A stretch of 64,000 nt of DNA from Ferruginibacter sp. (lineage in GTDB: Bacteria > Bacteroidota > Bacteroidia > Chitinophagales > Chitinophagaceae). The position numbers and the translations under genes were made by a program. The notes below the pieces were generated by a model. The model saw nothing but the letters and a program-made list of their open reading frames with translations. It was not told the origin of the DNA and made no database searches. Of this stretch, positions 1-8,768 are shown piece after piece. Position 1 is the stretch's first letter. The number at the start of each line of letters is the position of its first letter. The stretch covers positions 248,001 to 312,000 of the forward strand of contig JAGOAX010000003.1 in NCBI GenBank assembly GCA_017983695.1, read 5' to 3'.

Positions 1-74
1 AAGAAATTTACGAGCCGGTATTGAAAGAACTGGAAACAATGGGTATCAGGTTTACCGAAAAAGCATTGCCGTAA
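1..74 (+). CDS. 3' end of an unidentified gene
   Basis: An open frame enters from the left edge and stops with TAA at 72-74. Only about 23 residues are visible, ending in IRFTEKALP. They are mostly charged and helical, which is not enough to name the family. The next gene starts 55 bp later behind its own promoter, so this gene is probably a separate transcription unit. Confidence 0.5.
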   Translation, partial: EIYEPVLKELETMGIRFTEKALP

Positions 75-87
75 AAATATTTTTTAT

Positions 88-112
88 TATACGTATAGAT
101 TTTTTATCTTTG
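88..112 (+). promoter_or_regulatory. Promoter and palindromic operator of the toxin-antitoxin pair
   Basis: A perfect 10-bp palindrome (TATACGTATA, 88-97) lies directly upstream of TATCTTTG (105-112), which matches the Bacteroidota -7 consensus TAnnTTTG. The antitoxin ATG follows at 130. A palindrome in the spacer of a toxin-antitoxin promoter is where an autorepressing antitoxin usually binds; that role is inferred. Confidence 0.5.
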
Positions 113-129
113 TAGTATAAGTTAATTTT

Positions 130-387
130 ATGGATGCGAAAATCACTTTAAGTTTTGATGAAACCGTTATTAAAAAGGCAAAAAACTATGCTGAAAATAA
201 TAACATCAGCCTGTCCCGGCTTACAGAATTTTTATTGGTAAAAGCTAGTACCGGCAATTATAAATCTTTGGAAGATTTTCCGATAGCAGACTGGGTAAAA
301 GATATTACCGAAGGAAAAGCTGAATTTAAGAGAAAGGGAAATACATCAAAAAAATTAGCAAAAGAGTACTTTAATAGCAAAAGATGA
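130..387 (+). CDS. Antitoxin of a type II TA pair (DUF6364-like)
   Basis: This 85-residue protein opens with a short beta strand and a helix-turn-helix-like stretch (MDAKITLSFDETVIKKAKNY, then ISLSRLTEFLL). That arrangement is typical of ribbon-helix-helix-like DUF6364 antitoxins. The basic, polar C-terminal tail would be the toxin-neutralising part. Its stop codon overlaps the toxin start by 4 bp (ATGA at 384-387), so the two are translationally coupled. Expected role, known for such families: bind the toxin and repress the shared promoter, which carries a palindrome at 88-97. The pairing is well supported by gene order; the exact family name is less sure. Confidence 0.75.
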   Translation: MDAKITLSFDETVIKKAKNYAENNNISLSRLTEFLLVKASTGNYKSLEDFPIADWVKDITEGKAEFKRKGNTSKKLAKEYFNSKR

Positions 388-809
388 CAATATTTTTAGA
401 TGCCAATATTTTAGTCTCTGTTTTAAATAATGAATACCCTGCTTATACTTACACATCCAGGATTTTGAGCCTGGCTGGTACAAAAAATTATATAGTTTGT
501 ACTTCACCAATTTGTTTGGCTATCGCATTTTACTTTGCCGAAAAAAAGAGTAATGCAATAATTGCTAAGAAGAATATTACTAAACTAATAGAGAAATTAC
601 GAATTACTTCAGTAGGAAAAAGCGAGGTAGAAGATGCTTTGAAAAATAAAAAAATAACCGATTTTGAAGACGGATTACAGTACTACTCTGCTATAACTTA
701 CAATGTTGATGCAATTATTACAGAAGATCTAAGTGACTATTATTTTTCAACCATCCCCATTTATAATTCAAAGTTATTTTTTGAACATATAGTGTCATTT
801 AACAAGTAA
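384..809 (+). CDS. PIN-domain toxin (VapC-like ribonuclease)
   Basis: A 141-residue PIN-fold protein. The N-terminal FLDANIL carries the first metal-binding aspartate (D6), and the C-terminal half has TDFEDGLQY (D93, D96) and ITEDLSDY (D115/D118), the usual acidic cluster of PIN nucleases. The acidic residue normally near position 40 is not obvious, as in several divergent PIN subfamilies. PIN toxins cleave RNA, often tRNA or rRNA. The gene is coupled to the upstream antitoxin by an ATGA overlap. Its last 15 bp overlap the tail of the convergent sirtuin gene. Confidence 0.8.
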   Translation: MTIFLDANILVSVLNNEYPAYTYTSRILSLAGTKNYIVCTSPICLAIAFYFAEKKSNAIIAKKNITKLIEKLRITSVGKSEVEDALKNKKITDFEDGLQYYSAITYNVDAIITEDLSDYYFSTIPIYNSKLFFEHIVSFNK

Positions 810-1487
810 TTTCCTCAACTCCTCCACTCCTGCTGTTGCAGGTTTTTCTATTAAATGAAGATTAGAATAACTGCTGACCGCCGGTATTTTTTTATCGATA
901 ATAAACTTGGGTAAAAATGGCGGCGCATAATGCAATAGCGAAGCTGCAGGGTACACCTGGAGAGATGTACCCACTACAACAAAATAATCGCAGTTGTGTA
1001 ATAAAGCGGCGGCTTCTTCCATCATCGGTACTGCTTCTTCAAACCAAACAATATTCGGCCGCAGTTGAAAACCATCGGGAGCAAGGTCGCCGACATTAAT
1101 ATCGCCTCGTATATCGTAAATAGTGTTGATATTGGCCACACTCCGCATTTGAAAAATTTGCCCGTGCAGGTGCAGCACATTACTGCTGCCGCCACGTTCA
1201 TGCAGGTCATCAATATTTTGTGTAATAATGGTAACGTTAAAATCTTTTTCTAGTTCTGCTAACCCAATATGTGCAGCATTGGGTTTTGCTGCGGCAACAT
1301 CCCTCCGTCTTTCATTATAAAAATCTAAAACCAATTGTGGATTTTTTTTAAAAGCCCGTGGCGTGGCTACATCTTCTACATTGTAACCCATCCACAGGCC
1401 ATCACCATCTCTAAAAGTTTTTAAACCACTTTCGGCGCTGATGCCTGCACCGGAAAGTACCACGATATGTTTTTTATTTTCAGCCAC
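795..1487 (-). CDS. cobB: NAD-dependent protein deacylase, Sir2 family (CobB-like)
   Basis: A 230-residue sirtuin that removes acyl groups from lysines using NAD. Visible motifs are GAGISAESGLKTFRD (residues 13-27), TQNIDDLHERGG (89-100) and the catalytic histidine H108 in HLHG. FYNERRR contains Y57 and R60 in the Tyr-x-x-Arg arrangement that marks class III sirtuins such as E. coli CobB, which act on succinyl- and malonyl-lysine. The four zinc-binding cysteines of the small domain are absent; only one Cys (in HNCDYF) exists. Translation appears to begin at GTG (1485-1487). A TAAATTTG promoter box on the minus strand (1506-1513) lies just upstream and overlaps the stop codon of the preceding DUF4349 gene. 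Confidence 0.92.
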   Translation of the reverse strand: MAENKKHIVVLSGAGISAESGLKTFRDGDGLWMGYNVEDVATPRAFKKNPQLVLDFYNERRRDVAAAKPNAAHIGLAELEKDFNVTIITQNIDDLHERGGSSNVLHLHGQIFQMRSVANINTIYDIRGDINVGDLAPDGFQLRPNIVWFEEAVPMMEEAAALLHNCDYFVVVGTSLQVYPAASLLHYAPPFLPKFIIDKKIPAVSSYSNLHLIEKPATAGVEELRKLLVK

Positions 1488-1505
1488 AGGTTAAATATGT
1501 TTTTA

Positions 1506-1513
1506 CAAATTTA
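1506..1513 (-). promoter_or_regulatory. Probable -7 promoter box of the sirtuin gene
   Basis: On the minus strand this reads TAAATTTG, an exact TAnnTTTG match, 18 nt upstream of the GTG start. It covers the stop codon of the DUF4349 gene (1511-1513), so the sirtuin can be transcribed on its own or by read-through. Confidence 0.5.
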
Positions 1514-2440
1514 ATTCGTCTGGGTATTGATAATTGGTTTTCGGGATTGTTTAATTTTTTTCCAGCCAAAATAAAGTCCGATGGTGGTTAACAACAATGG
1601 CCATATTGAAATTAATCCGACAAACAGATCAGTTATCCAGCTGGCGCCGGTTTTAAAAGCCTGGCTTATCCTTGTAAAAAATGTTGGTGTATTGTCTGTT
1701 GGTGTATAACCTGCCAGTGGTTGAAAAAAAGTAAGGTTGATGGTACTGTAAGATGATTGATGCGACAAAAATCCTATACGGCCGGCAGCAGATTCAATTT
1801 CTTCCTGTATACTGTTGATCTCGTTTTGCACCTGTAATACTTCTTCCATATTTTTAGATTGCTTTAAAAACTCCAGGTATTTTAAACGCATTTGTTTTTT
1901 TGCTTCCAGCCTCGATTTGGTATCCACCACTTCCCCGGTAACATCTTCAGTATTTATCTTTCTTTCCAATACTTTTATACCGGCACCCGGCAATTGATTC
2001 ATCATTGTTTCAAACTGATCTACCGGAACTTTTATGGAGATGACAGTTTCAGATTTTTCATCAGTAAGATTTTGTTCTTCCTGTGCTATATAACCGCCAA
2101 ATTGTTTTACCGTTTTGTGTACATTATCATTGTATCCTTTAAAATCTTTTACTTCTAATTTAAGGGTTGCGGTTTTAATTATTTTTTTATCCCAATCAGG
2201 ATTGGCAACTGGTTTACTTATGGTAACAGGTGGTGGTGCTGCAGAGTCGGTAGCTATCTGTTGCTGCAATGTACCAACAGGGATTTGCGGCTCTTTTTTT
2301 TCTTCATTTTTTTGTGGTGGTGCCATTGTTACAGCAGAAAGCGTAACGGTATCAGCTTCGTCTTTTGTTTTGTTTGCCCTATTGCAAGATAAGAGCATGG
2401 ACAAAAAAGCAAGGCAAACAATAATTAGTTTTGTTTTCAT
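1511..2440 (-). CDS. DUF4349 lipoprotein
   Basis: A 309-residue lipoprotein. The signal peptide ends in the lipobox LLSC (C19), followed by a low-complexity Thr/Pro/Ala/Glu-rich linker to about residue 90. The DUF4349 core follows (KIIKTATLKLEVKDFKGYND onward), including a long helical stretch (KSRLEAKKQMRLKYLEFLKQ and NSIQEEIESAAGRIGFLS) likely to form a coiled coil. A C-terminal transmembrane helix (about 270-293) ends in a basic KKIKQSRK tail. DUF4349 proteins are envelope proteins of unknown biochemical role. It lies 23 bp upstream of the sirtuin gene on the same strand. The family call is firm, the function unknown. Confidence 0.85.
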   Translation of the reverse strand: MKTKLIIVCLAFLSMLLSCNRANKTKDEADTVTLSAVTMAPPQKNEEKKEPQIPVGTLQQQIATDSAAPPPVTISKPVANPDWDKKIIKTATLKLEVKDFKGYNDNVHKTVKQFGGYIAQEEQNLTDEKSETVISIKVPVDQFETMMNQLPGAGIKVLERKINTEDVTGEVVDTKSRLEAKKQMRLKYLEFLKQSKNMEEVLQVQNEINSIQEEIESAAGRIGFLSHQSSYSTINLTFFQPLAGYTPTDNTPTFFTRISQAFKTGASWITDLFVGLISIWPLLLTTIGLYFGWKKIKQSRKPIINTQTN

Positions 2441-2535
2441 ACCAATGAGTTTAGAGTTATTAGATGCTCATTGATACAAATTGCATAAAACTAGTAACCG
2501 CTATTAAATGTTAAATGAAATAGAAAGCTCTGTTT

Positions 2536-3021
2536 TTAGAAGGGATCATAAGATTTAATAATTTCTGTTGTTGCTGCTAATTCCTTTTTAAATAAATTAA
2601 ACCCTTTATAATTTGTGTTTACCCTAATTGTTCTGTAATGGCTTGATCTTTCTCTGGATTTATAAAAACTAATTTCATCCTGCGGATTGATCAATTGAAG
2701 TCTTGATATACGATGTTCATCATTAAAATAATAGTAATATCCCAATTTGTACTTAATAAGATCATTTTTTTCAAAATCTACTATGATAGTTTGGAAAAAA
2801 GGAAATGGATATTGAACAATTATTCTATTCTCACCCATTTTTACTTTACAAGCATATCTGGCAATAATTATGTAGGAAAAAATACCAAAAATCAACTCGA
2901 ATACTATTGCATTTAAAATGGTGTTATAAAAGATGAAAATACTTGTCAATACAATATTCAGTAAAACCCATACATAATAACAAACCGGGAGCTTGGTTTC
3001 TACTGAATATTTATTTGCCAT
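2536..3021 (-). CDS. Small membrane protein, hypothetical
   Basis: A 161-residue protein with two hydrophobic helices near the N terminus (about residues 14-32 and 36-54), then a soluble strand-rich domain (KMGENRIIVQYPFPF onward). Two helices followed by a small beta domain resemble bacterial PH-like (bPH) membrane proteins, but no diagnostic motif is visible and I do not assign a family. The coding sequence is visibly AT-rich. It sits 28 bp downstream of the EVE-domain gene on the same strand and could be its operon partner. Confidence 0.7.
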   Translation of the reverse strand: MANKYSVETKLPVCYYVWVLLNIVLTSIFIFYNTILNAIVFELIFGIFSYIIIARYACKVKMGENRIIVQYPFPFFQTIIVDFEKNDLIKYKLGYYYYFNDEHRISRLQLINPQDEISFYKSRERSSHYRTIRVNTNYKGFNLFKKELAATTEIIKSYDPF

Positions 3022-3049
3022 TATAACGCCTTTTATATATTGCCGCTTA

Positions 3050-3457
3050 TTATTGCCCCGCCATTTCCATAATTATTTTCCATTCTTCCTCTTTCACTGT
3101 CTGCACACTCAACCTGCCTAGTCTTACCAGATCCATATTGGCAAGGCGTTTATCTTTTTTAATAGTATCCAGCGGTACAGCTTTTTTTAATTTACGTACG
3201 GGCTTCAGATCCACAGCCACCCACCTGTCATCTTCTGTGGTTGGGTCCTGGTAGGCTTCTTTGATCACTTTTGCTATGCCCACAATTTCCACACCTTCAT
3301 TACTGTGGTAATATAAAACTTCATCGCCTTTTTTCATGGCACGTAAATTAATACGGGCAGCATAATTGCGTACACCACTCCAAAAAGTTTGTTTGTCTGT
3401 TACAAACTGGTCCCAGCTGTACACCGAGGGTTCTGATTTTACTAACCAATAAGCCAT
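3050..3457 (-). CDS. EVE-domain protein
   Basis: A 135-residue single-domain EVE (PUA-like) protein. It has the typical start MAYWLVKSEPSVYSWDQF, the core WSGVRNYAARINLRAMKKGD, YYHSNEGVEIVGIAKV, and WVAVDLKPV. EVE proteins bind modified bases in DNA or RNA in an aromatic pocket; stand-alone bacterial members are widespread and poorly understood. The length matches the family. The upstream spacer (3458-3500) contains short degenerate AAGAATTAAAA-type repeats of the kind seen elsewhere between genes in this window. Confidence 0.9.
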   Translation of the reverse strand: MAYWLVKSEPSVYSWDQFVTDKQTFWSGVRNYAARINLRAMKKGDEVLYYHSNEGVEIVGIAKVIKEAYQDPTTEDDRWVAVDLKPVRKLKKAVPLDTIKKDKRLANMDLVRLGRLSVQTVKEEEWKIIMEMAGQ

Positions 3458-3647
3458 ATCAATTAAGAATTAAAATGTAGAATGAGAATTGTGTTCAAAA
3501 TTATAGATAATAATGATAGCGTTTTCAATACAGTACAAGTATTTAAACCTCCTGTTTTAAAAAAGTTAAAACCATTTAACAACATTCCACGTAAGTAAAC
3601 TTTGAGACGAGCTGTTTCATTTTACGAAAACTAAAAATTTAAAACAC

Positions 3648-4778
3648 ATGATTTCAAAATTAACCAAAATCATCCTCCCGGTTTTGGCGCTGTTGTTGTT
3701 TATAAAAACATCATACGCCCAATCGGGAAACGAAAACCCCATTACCACTGCGGTACCTTTTTTAAGGCTGGCAGCCGATGCCCATACTGCAGCAATGGGT
3801 GATGTTGGGGTGGCAACAAGTCCTGATGCCAACTCCATTTTTTACAATGGCAGTAAAACCGTTTTTAACGATACCAAATACGGTATTGGCCTTACTTACA
3901 CGCCATGGCTCAGCGAACTGGATGTAAAAAATTTATACCAACTCTCCATGTCAGGTTTTTACAAACTGAGTGATAAGGAAGCGATTAGTTTTGGCCTGCG
4001 CAATTTCAGCCAGGGTACATTTACTTTTACCGATAATCTTGGCCAGGAATTAAGAACCTTTAAACCAAACGACCTTGCCATTGAAGCCGGGTATTCTCGT
4101 AAACTTTCCGAAAAAATGGGCGTGGGCATTGGCCTTAGATATATTGGCAGCAGGCTGGCCGATAACAGCGTAAGCAGTAACTACAAATCGGGCAGTACAG
4201 TTTCAGCCGATATCTCTGCATTTTATATGAATAGCAAAGGCTGGAATTTTGGTGCAGCACTAAGCAATCTTGGAGGTAAAATAAATTATGGCGGCACATC
4301 AAGCTTTATACCAGCCAATCTTGCATTGGGTGCAGCTTACAACAAAAAATTTAATGAAGACAGTAAGATCAGTTTTGCACTTGACCTTAATAAATTATTA
4401 GTACCCACACCACCCGACCCTGCTGATGCCAACAAAGTAATGGAATACGAAAATAAAGGTGTGGTAAGCAGTTGGTTCAGTTCATTTGGTGATGCACCAG
4501 GTGGTTTTAGCGAGGAGATAAAAGAATTCCAGGTAGGGCTTGGCAGTGAGTTTACTTATAAAGAACAGTTTAGTGTACGTGCCGGTTACTTTACCGAAAA
4601 TAAATTAAAAGGCAACAGAAACTATTTAACTGTTGGTGCAGGTATAATGTATAAAGTAGCAGGCTTAAACTTTTCGTACTTAGTACCTACAGGTAACAAT
4701 ACCAACAACAATGCACTAAAAAATACCATCCGCCTTTCGCTGTTGTTTGATTTTAATAATGGCAAATCATCTAAATAA
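3648..4778 (+). CDS. porV: PorV-family outer-membrane protein of type IX secretion
   Basis: A 376-residue outer-membrane beta-barrel with a signal peptide ending at SYAQ (about residue 25). It shows the PorV/PorQ signature near the mature N terminus, AVPFLRLAADAHTAAMGDVG, then SPDANSIFYN. The rest alternates short strands and Gly/Asn-rich turns. PorV (LptO) shuttles T9SS cargo from the SprA translocon to the sortase PorU at the cell surface. The next gene starts 21 bp downstream and the one after carries a T9SS sorting domain, so this looks like a carrier encoded with its own cargo. PorU is not adjacent, so it may be a PorV paralogue dedicated to this locus. Confidence 0.8.
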   Translation: MISKLTKIILPVLALLLFIKTSYAQSGNENPITTAVPFLRLAADAHTAAMGDVGVATSPDANSIFYNGSKTVFNDTKYGIGLTYTPWLSELDVKNLYQLSMSGFYKLSDKEAISFGLRNFSQGTFTFTDNLGQELRTFKPNDLAIEAGYSRKLSEKMGVGIGLRYIGSRLADNSVSSNYKSGSTVSADISAFYMNSKGWNFGAALSNLGGKINYGGTSSFIPANLALGAAYNKKFNEDSKISFALDLNKLLVPTPPDPADANKVMEYENKGVVSSWFSSFGDAPGGFSEEIKEFQVGLGSEFTYKEQFSVRAGYFTENKLKGNRNYLTVGAGIMYKVAGLNFSYLVPTGNNTNNNALKNTIRLSLLFDFNNGKSSK

Positions 4779-4799
4779 TAACAACTAAAATTTACAATA

Positions 4800-6548
4800 A
4801 TGAAAATTACATTTATTAAAACAAAGCAACTGATACTATTGCTGGCCTTGCTTACAGGCAGCATTGTAACAAATGCATCAAGCCACAGGGAAGCGCCGTT
4901 AATTTCTAATGATCCGCTTTGTGATAATACCGATCTGTATGCATTTCGCAGTCCTGATGATCCCAATACAGTTACCATTATTGCTAACTATATTCCATTT
5001 CAGTTACCCGAAGGTGGACCAAACTATTATACATTTGGTACCAACATCCGTTACGAGATTCATATAAAAAATAAAACAACATCTGCTGCAGATGATATTC
5101 TGTACCGGTTTACTTTTTCTCAAATTAACCAGGATCCAACAACATTCTTCAACATTCGTTTGGCACAGCAAAATATAAAAACCACTTACCTCTGCGAAAA
5201 AAGTGTGAATGGTGGCCCTTTTACAACCGTTGTTTCAAACGGTATTGTACCGCCGGCAAATATTGGCCCACGCTCTATACAAAGCACACCGGTTGGTTTA
5301 GGTGTTGCTAATTATGATGCCTTAATTACAGGTGCAATTGCAACTGCAACAAGTGGCGAAAAAGTTTTTTGTGGCCCCGTTGATGATCCTTTCTTTGTTG
5401 ACCTCGCTGGTGCATTTGATGCCGGTAATTTCCGTCCGCAAGGCAATACTATCAACGCAACAAAAGATGGTGTGGCAAGATATAATGTACACAGTATCGC
5501 TTTAAAAATTCCAATCAATTTATTACAGAAAGATGGTAAAGCCGTATCTCAGGCCGCTAATATTTTAGATGGTGATTTTGTAATTGGTGTTTGGGCAAGT
5601 GCAAGCAGGCAGCAAATAAAAACTATTAATGCAGGCGCCGGTTCAGTTGCTTATTCAGGTAACTGGGTGCAGGTTTCCCGTTTAGGTATGCCATTAACCA
5701 ATGAAGCTGTTATTCCTGTTGGGATGAAAGACAAATGGAATGCTACCACTCCTGCAAATGATCTGCAGTTTGCATCTTACTTTTCTAATCCTGAATTGGC
5801 ATTGTACATGGACGATACACAATTTGGTGGTGCTGTTCCTTCATTAAATGCTTTAAGAATTCAAAATCACTCATTAGGTGCTTACGATTTTAGAAATGGT
5901 AAACCAGGATTATATTCTTTAAAAGGTTCTGCTGCTGTAAAAGGCACTGCGTTGGATGATGCCATCTTCGGTACTATTTTATTACCTGATAACAAAAGCC
6001 CGAGAGCAGTTGATCTGTTACCGATATTTTATACCGGTGTGCCAAACCTTGCGCCTTATCAATTAGCAACTGGCAAAACCGGTGGCCCACTTTCTCCAGG
6101 TAAACCTTTTATCAATAATTTTTTACCAACATTAGGTGATATGTTACGCCTTAACATGGCCGTACCTCCTACACCACGTAATGATGCAAAATTCAGCAGC
6201 CTGGGTATTGTAAATGCAGCGGTACTTGGATTAACAGACCCTGCTTACAATGGCAGCACAGCAATACAATTTATTCCTAACATGGATGGTTTCCCTAACG
6301 GAAGAAGACTGGAAGATGATGTAACAACAATAGAACTGCAGGCAGTAGGCGGTGTTGCATTAGCGGCTATTGGTTTGTGGTATGATGATTATAAATTAGA
6401 CGGCAGCAGCCCGGTTACAACCAACCTGGTTAATGTACTGAGCTTTACTGCTGGCCCAACTAAAAACGATACCACTTTTAAACCGGCCTTCCCTTATGTG
6501 CAAACACCATGGAGAGGATTTGATTACACTTTACAAGCAAGGTTTTAA
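4800..6548 (+). CDS. DUF4331 secreted protein, no sorting domain
   Basis: A 582-residue exported protein with a signal peptide ending about residue 26, immediately followed by the DUF4331 opening SSHREAPLISNDPLCDNTDL. Further hallmarks are TDLYAFRSPDDP, FCGPVDDPFFVDL, RLGMPLTNEAVIPVGMKDKW, FIPNMDGFPNGRRLEDDV and a final TPWRGFDY. DUF4331 proteins are secreted and have no established biochemical activity. The protein ends right after the DUF4331 core and lacks the C-terminal T9SS domain of its neighbour, so it may stay periplasmic. It lies 21 bp after porV and 36 bp before the second copy, with which it shares most of its sequence, indicating a tandem duplication. Confidence 0.85.
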   Translation: MKITFIKTKQLILLLALLTGSIVTNASSHREAPLISNDPLCDNTDLYAFRSPDDPNTVTIIANYIPFQLPEGGPNYYTFGTNIRYEIHIKNKTTSAADDILYRFTFSQINQDPTTFFNIRLAQQNIKTTYLCEKSVNGGPFTTVVSNGIVPPANIGPRSIQSTPVGLGVANYDALITGAIATATSGEKVFCGPVDDPFFVDLAGAFDAGNFRPQGNTINATKDGVARYNVHSIALKIPINLLQKDGKAVSQAANILDGDFVIGVWASASRQQIKTINAGAGSVAYSGNWVQVSRLGMPLTNEAVIPVGMKDKWNATTPANDLQFASYFSNPELALYMDDTQFGGAVPSLNALRIQNHSLGAYDFRNGKPGLYSLKGSAAVKGTALDDAIFGTILLPDNKSPRAVDLLPIFYTGVPNLAPYQLATGKTGGPLSPGKPFINNFLPTLGDMLRLNMAVPPTPRNDAKFSSLGIVNAAVLGLTDPAYNGSTAIQFIPNMDGFPNGRRLEDDVTTIELQAVGGVALAAIGLWYDDYKLDGSSPVTTNLVNVLSFTAGPTKNDTTFKPAFPYVQTPWRGFDYTLQARF

Positions 6549-6584
6549 CTGAAAACAATTACATCATTATAAATAATTAATAGT

Positions 6585-8606
6585 ATGAAACAATATTTAA
6601 AAATACTTACCACCCTGCTGCTTTGCACAACGGCATTTGCAATAAGTGCTTCTGCATCCAGTCACAGGGAAGCACCATTAATCAGTAACGATCCGTTGGC
6701 TGATAATACTGACCTGTATGCATTCCGCAGCCCGGCAGATTCAAGTAAAATAGTTTTAATCGCCAATTATATTCCTTTTGAACATCCGGCCGGTGGACCC
6801 AACTGGTACACATTTGGTGAAAACATCCGTTACGAAATTCATATAGACAATAATACGGCAACACCGGGAGATGATATTATTTACCGTTTTACATTTACAC
6901 AGGTAAATGAAGATGGTTCTACATTCTTCAACATACGTTTGGGTAAACAAAATGTAAAAACCACGTACACCTGCGAAAGAAGTATCAACGGCGGAACTAC
7001 ATTTACAGCTGTCGTTACAAACGGTGTGGTGCCCCCACCAAATATCGGCCCACGTTCTATTGAAGGTGGTGTTGGTTTAGGTGCAACTGATTATAATAGT
7101 TTAATGACTGCTGCTATTGCAACAGCAAGTAGCGGCGAAAAAGTTTTTTGTGGGCCCGTTGATGATCCGTTCTTTGTTGACTTAGGTGGTGCATTTGATG
7201 CCGGTGGTTTTAGAACAATCGGTGCAAGAGACGGTGTTGCCAAATTCAATTGCCACACTATTGCTATTGAAGTGCCTATTGCTACTTTACAAAAAACCGG
7301 TAAAACAACAGCAATGGCAACAAGCATACTGGATGCAGATTTTGTAATTGGTGTGTATGCTAATGCAAGCCGCCCTGCAATAACTACATTAAGTGCTGCC
7401 GGTGATAAACCTGCTACTTCCGGTGCATGGACGCAGGTATCACGTTTAGGTATGCCATTAACAAACGAAGCAGTTATTGCAGTTGGGATGAAAGATAAAT
7501 GGAATGCCGTTGCTCCCGCTGCTGATGGTCAATTTATTCCTTTCTTTAAAAATCCTGAGCTGGCTTTGTACATGGACGATTCTCAATTTGGTGGTGCTGT
7601 ACCGGGCCTTGCTAAATTAAGAGTACAATCCAACTCTTTAGGTGCTTTTGATTTCAGAAATGGTAAGCCAGGTTTGTTTCCTTTAAAAGGCTCTCCTGCT
7701 GTTGCTGGTACTGCATTGGATGATGCTATCTTCGGAACAATTTTGTTACCGGATAATGCAAGCCCGAGAGCAGTTGATATCTTACCTATATTTTACACCG
7801 GCGTTCCTAACCTGCGTCCTTATCAATTGGCAACAGGTAAAGGTGGCAACCCATTGGCTGCCGGTAAACCTTTTATCAATAATTTTTTACCAACACTTGG
7901 TGATTATTTAAGATTGAATATGGCTGTACCCGTTACTTCAAGAACAAGTGCCGACTTTAGCCCTTTAGGAATTGTGCATGCCGCAGTGCTGGGTTTAACC
8001 GATCCAAGGTTTAATGCCAATGCCAATTTGCAATTCATTCCTAATATGGATGGTTTTCCTAATGGAAGAAGACTGGAAGATGATGTAACCACAATTGAAT
8101 TACAAGCTGTAGGTGGTGTTGCATTAGCGGCTATTGGTTTATGGTACGATGATTATGTTCCGGGTGGATCACCAGTTACAACACAATTGGTAAATACCAT
8201 TACTTTTAAAGAAGGTTTTGGTAAAAACGATACCACTTTTAAAATAGCATTTCCTTTTGTGCAAACACCATGGAGAGGTTTTACAGGAGCTGGTTACACA
8301 GGACCAAAAAGCAACACCTTTAACTTAGGTATTGCAGCCGAGCCAATAGCATTGTCTGCTTTCCCCAGTCCGTTTAAATCATCTACTACTTTCCATTATA
8401 AAGTAAGCCAGGATGCAACCAGTGTAATGATAGTTATTACAGATGCATTGGGCAGAAAAATAGCTACTATTAATGAAGGCAGCCGTACCAAAGGGGATTA
8501 TTATGTACCCTGGAGCAAAACAAATTTAGCCTCAGGAGCCTATTATGCCAGGATGTTTGTTGATGGTATAAAGTCTACAACAGTAGGTATTGTAAAAACA
8601 AATTAA
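6585..8606 (+). CDS. DUF4331 protein with T9SS type A sorting domain
   Basis: A 673-residue paralogue of the preceding gene: signal peptide to about residue 25, the same SSHREAPLISNDPLADNTDL start, FCGPVDDPFFVDL, and FIPNMDGFPNGRRLEDDV. About 85 residues are added after the DUF4331 core. The tail (LSAFPSPFKSSTTFHYKV, ALGRKIATI, LASGAYYARMFVDG, then VGIVKTN) is a type A T9SS C-terminal sorting domain, the signal for export through SprA and attachment or release by PorU. This copy is therefore predicted to be displayed on the cell surface. A strong terminator follows at 8629-8656. Confidence 0.88.
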   Translation: MKQYLKILTTLLLCTTAFAISASASSHREAPLISNDPLADNTDLYAFRSPADSSKIVLIANYIPFEHPAGGPNWYTFGENIRYEIHIDNNTATPGDDIIYRFTFTQVNEDGSTFFNIRLGKQNVKTTYTCERSINGGTTFTAVVTNGVVPPPNIGPRSIEGGVGLGATDYNSLMTAAIATASSGEKVFCGPVDDPFFVDLGGAFDAGGFRTIGARDGVAKFNCHTIAIEVPIATLQKTGKTTAMATSILDADFVIGVYANASRPAITTLSAAGDKPATSGAWTQVSRLGMPLTNEAVIAVGMKDKWNAVAPAADGQFIPFFKNPELALYMDDSQFGGAVPGLAKLRVQSNSLGAFDFRNGKPGLFPLKGSPAVAGTALDDAIFGTILLPDNASPRAVDILPIFYTGVPNLRPYQLATGKGGNPLAAGKPFINNFLPTLGDYLRLNMAVPVTSRTSADFSPLGIVHAAVLGLTDPRFNANANLQFIPNMDGFPNGRRLEDDVTTIELQAVGGVALAAIGLWYDDYVPGGSPVTTQLVNTITFKEGFGKNDTTFKIAFPFVQTPWRGFTGAGYTGPKSNTFNLGIAAEPIALSAFPSPFKSSTTFHYKVSQDATSVMIVITDALGRKIATINEGSRTKGDYYVPWSKTNLASGAYYARMFVDGIKSTTVGIVKTN

Positions 8607-8628
8607 GCATAAACTAAAACAAACGTTA

Positions 8629-8656
8629 AAAAAGGAGAACCATGGTTCTCCTTTTT
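8629..8656 (+). terminator. Rho-independent terminator after the DUF4331 genes
   Basis: A perfect 28-bp palindrome, A-rich on the left and T-rich on the right, whose core arms are GGAGAACC and GGTTCTCC. It ends in five Ts. It sits 23 bp after the second DUF4331 stop and should end the porV-DUF4331 transcript, at least partly. Confidence 0.85.
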
Positions 8657-8768
8657 GCGTATGTGAATAAAACAACTTAAAATGAAATGAGCCATAAGCA
8701 TAAACGTCCAGACCAGGATGAATGTTTCAGGCGAATTCCATGTGACCAAAAACAATAAAATTATACAC

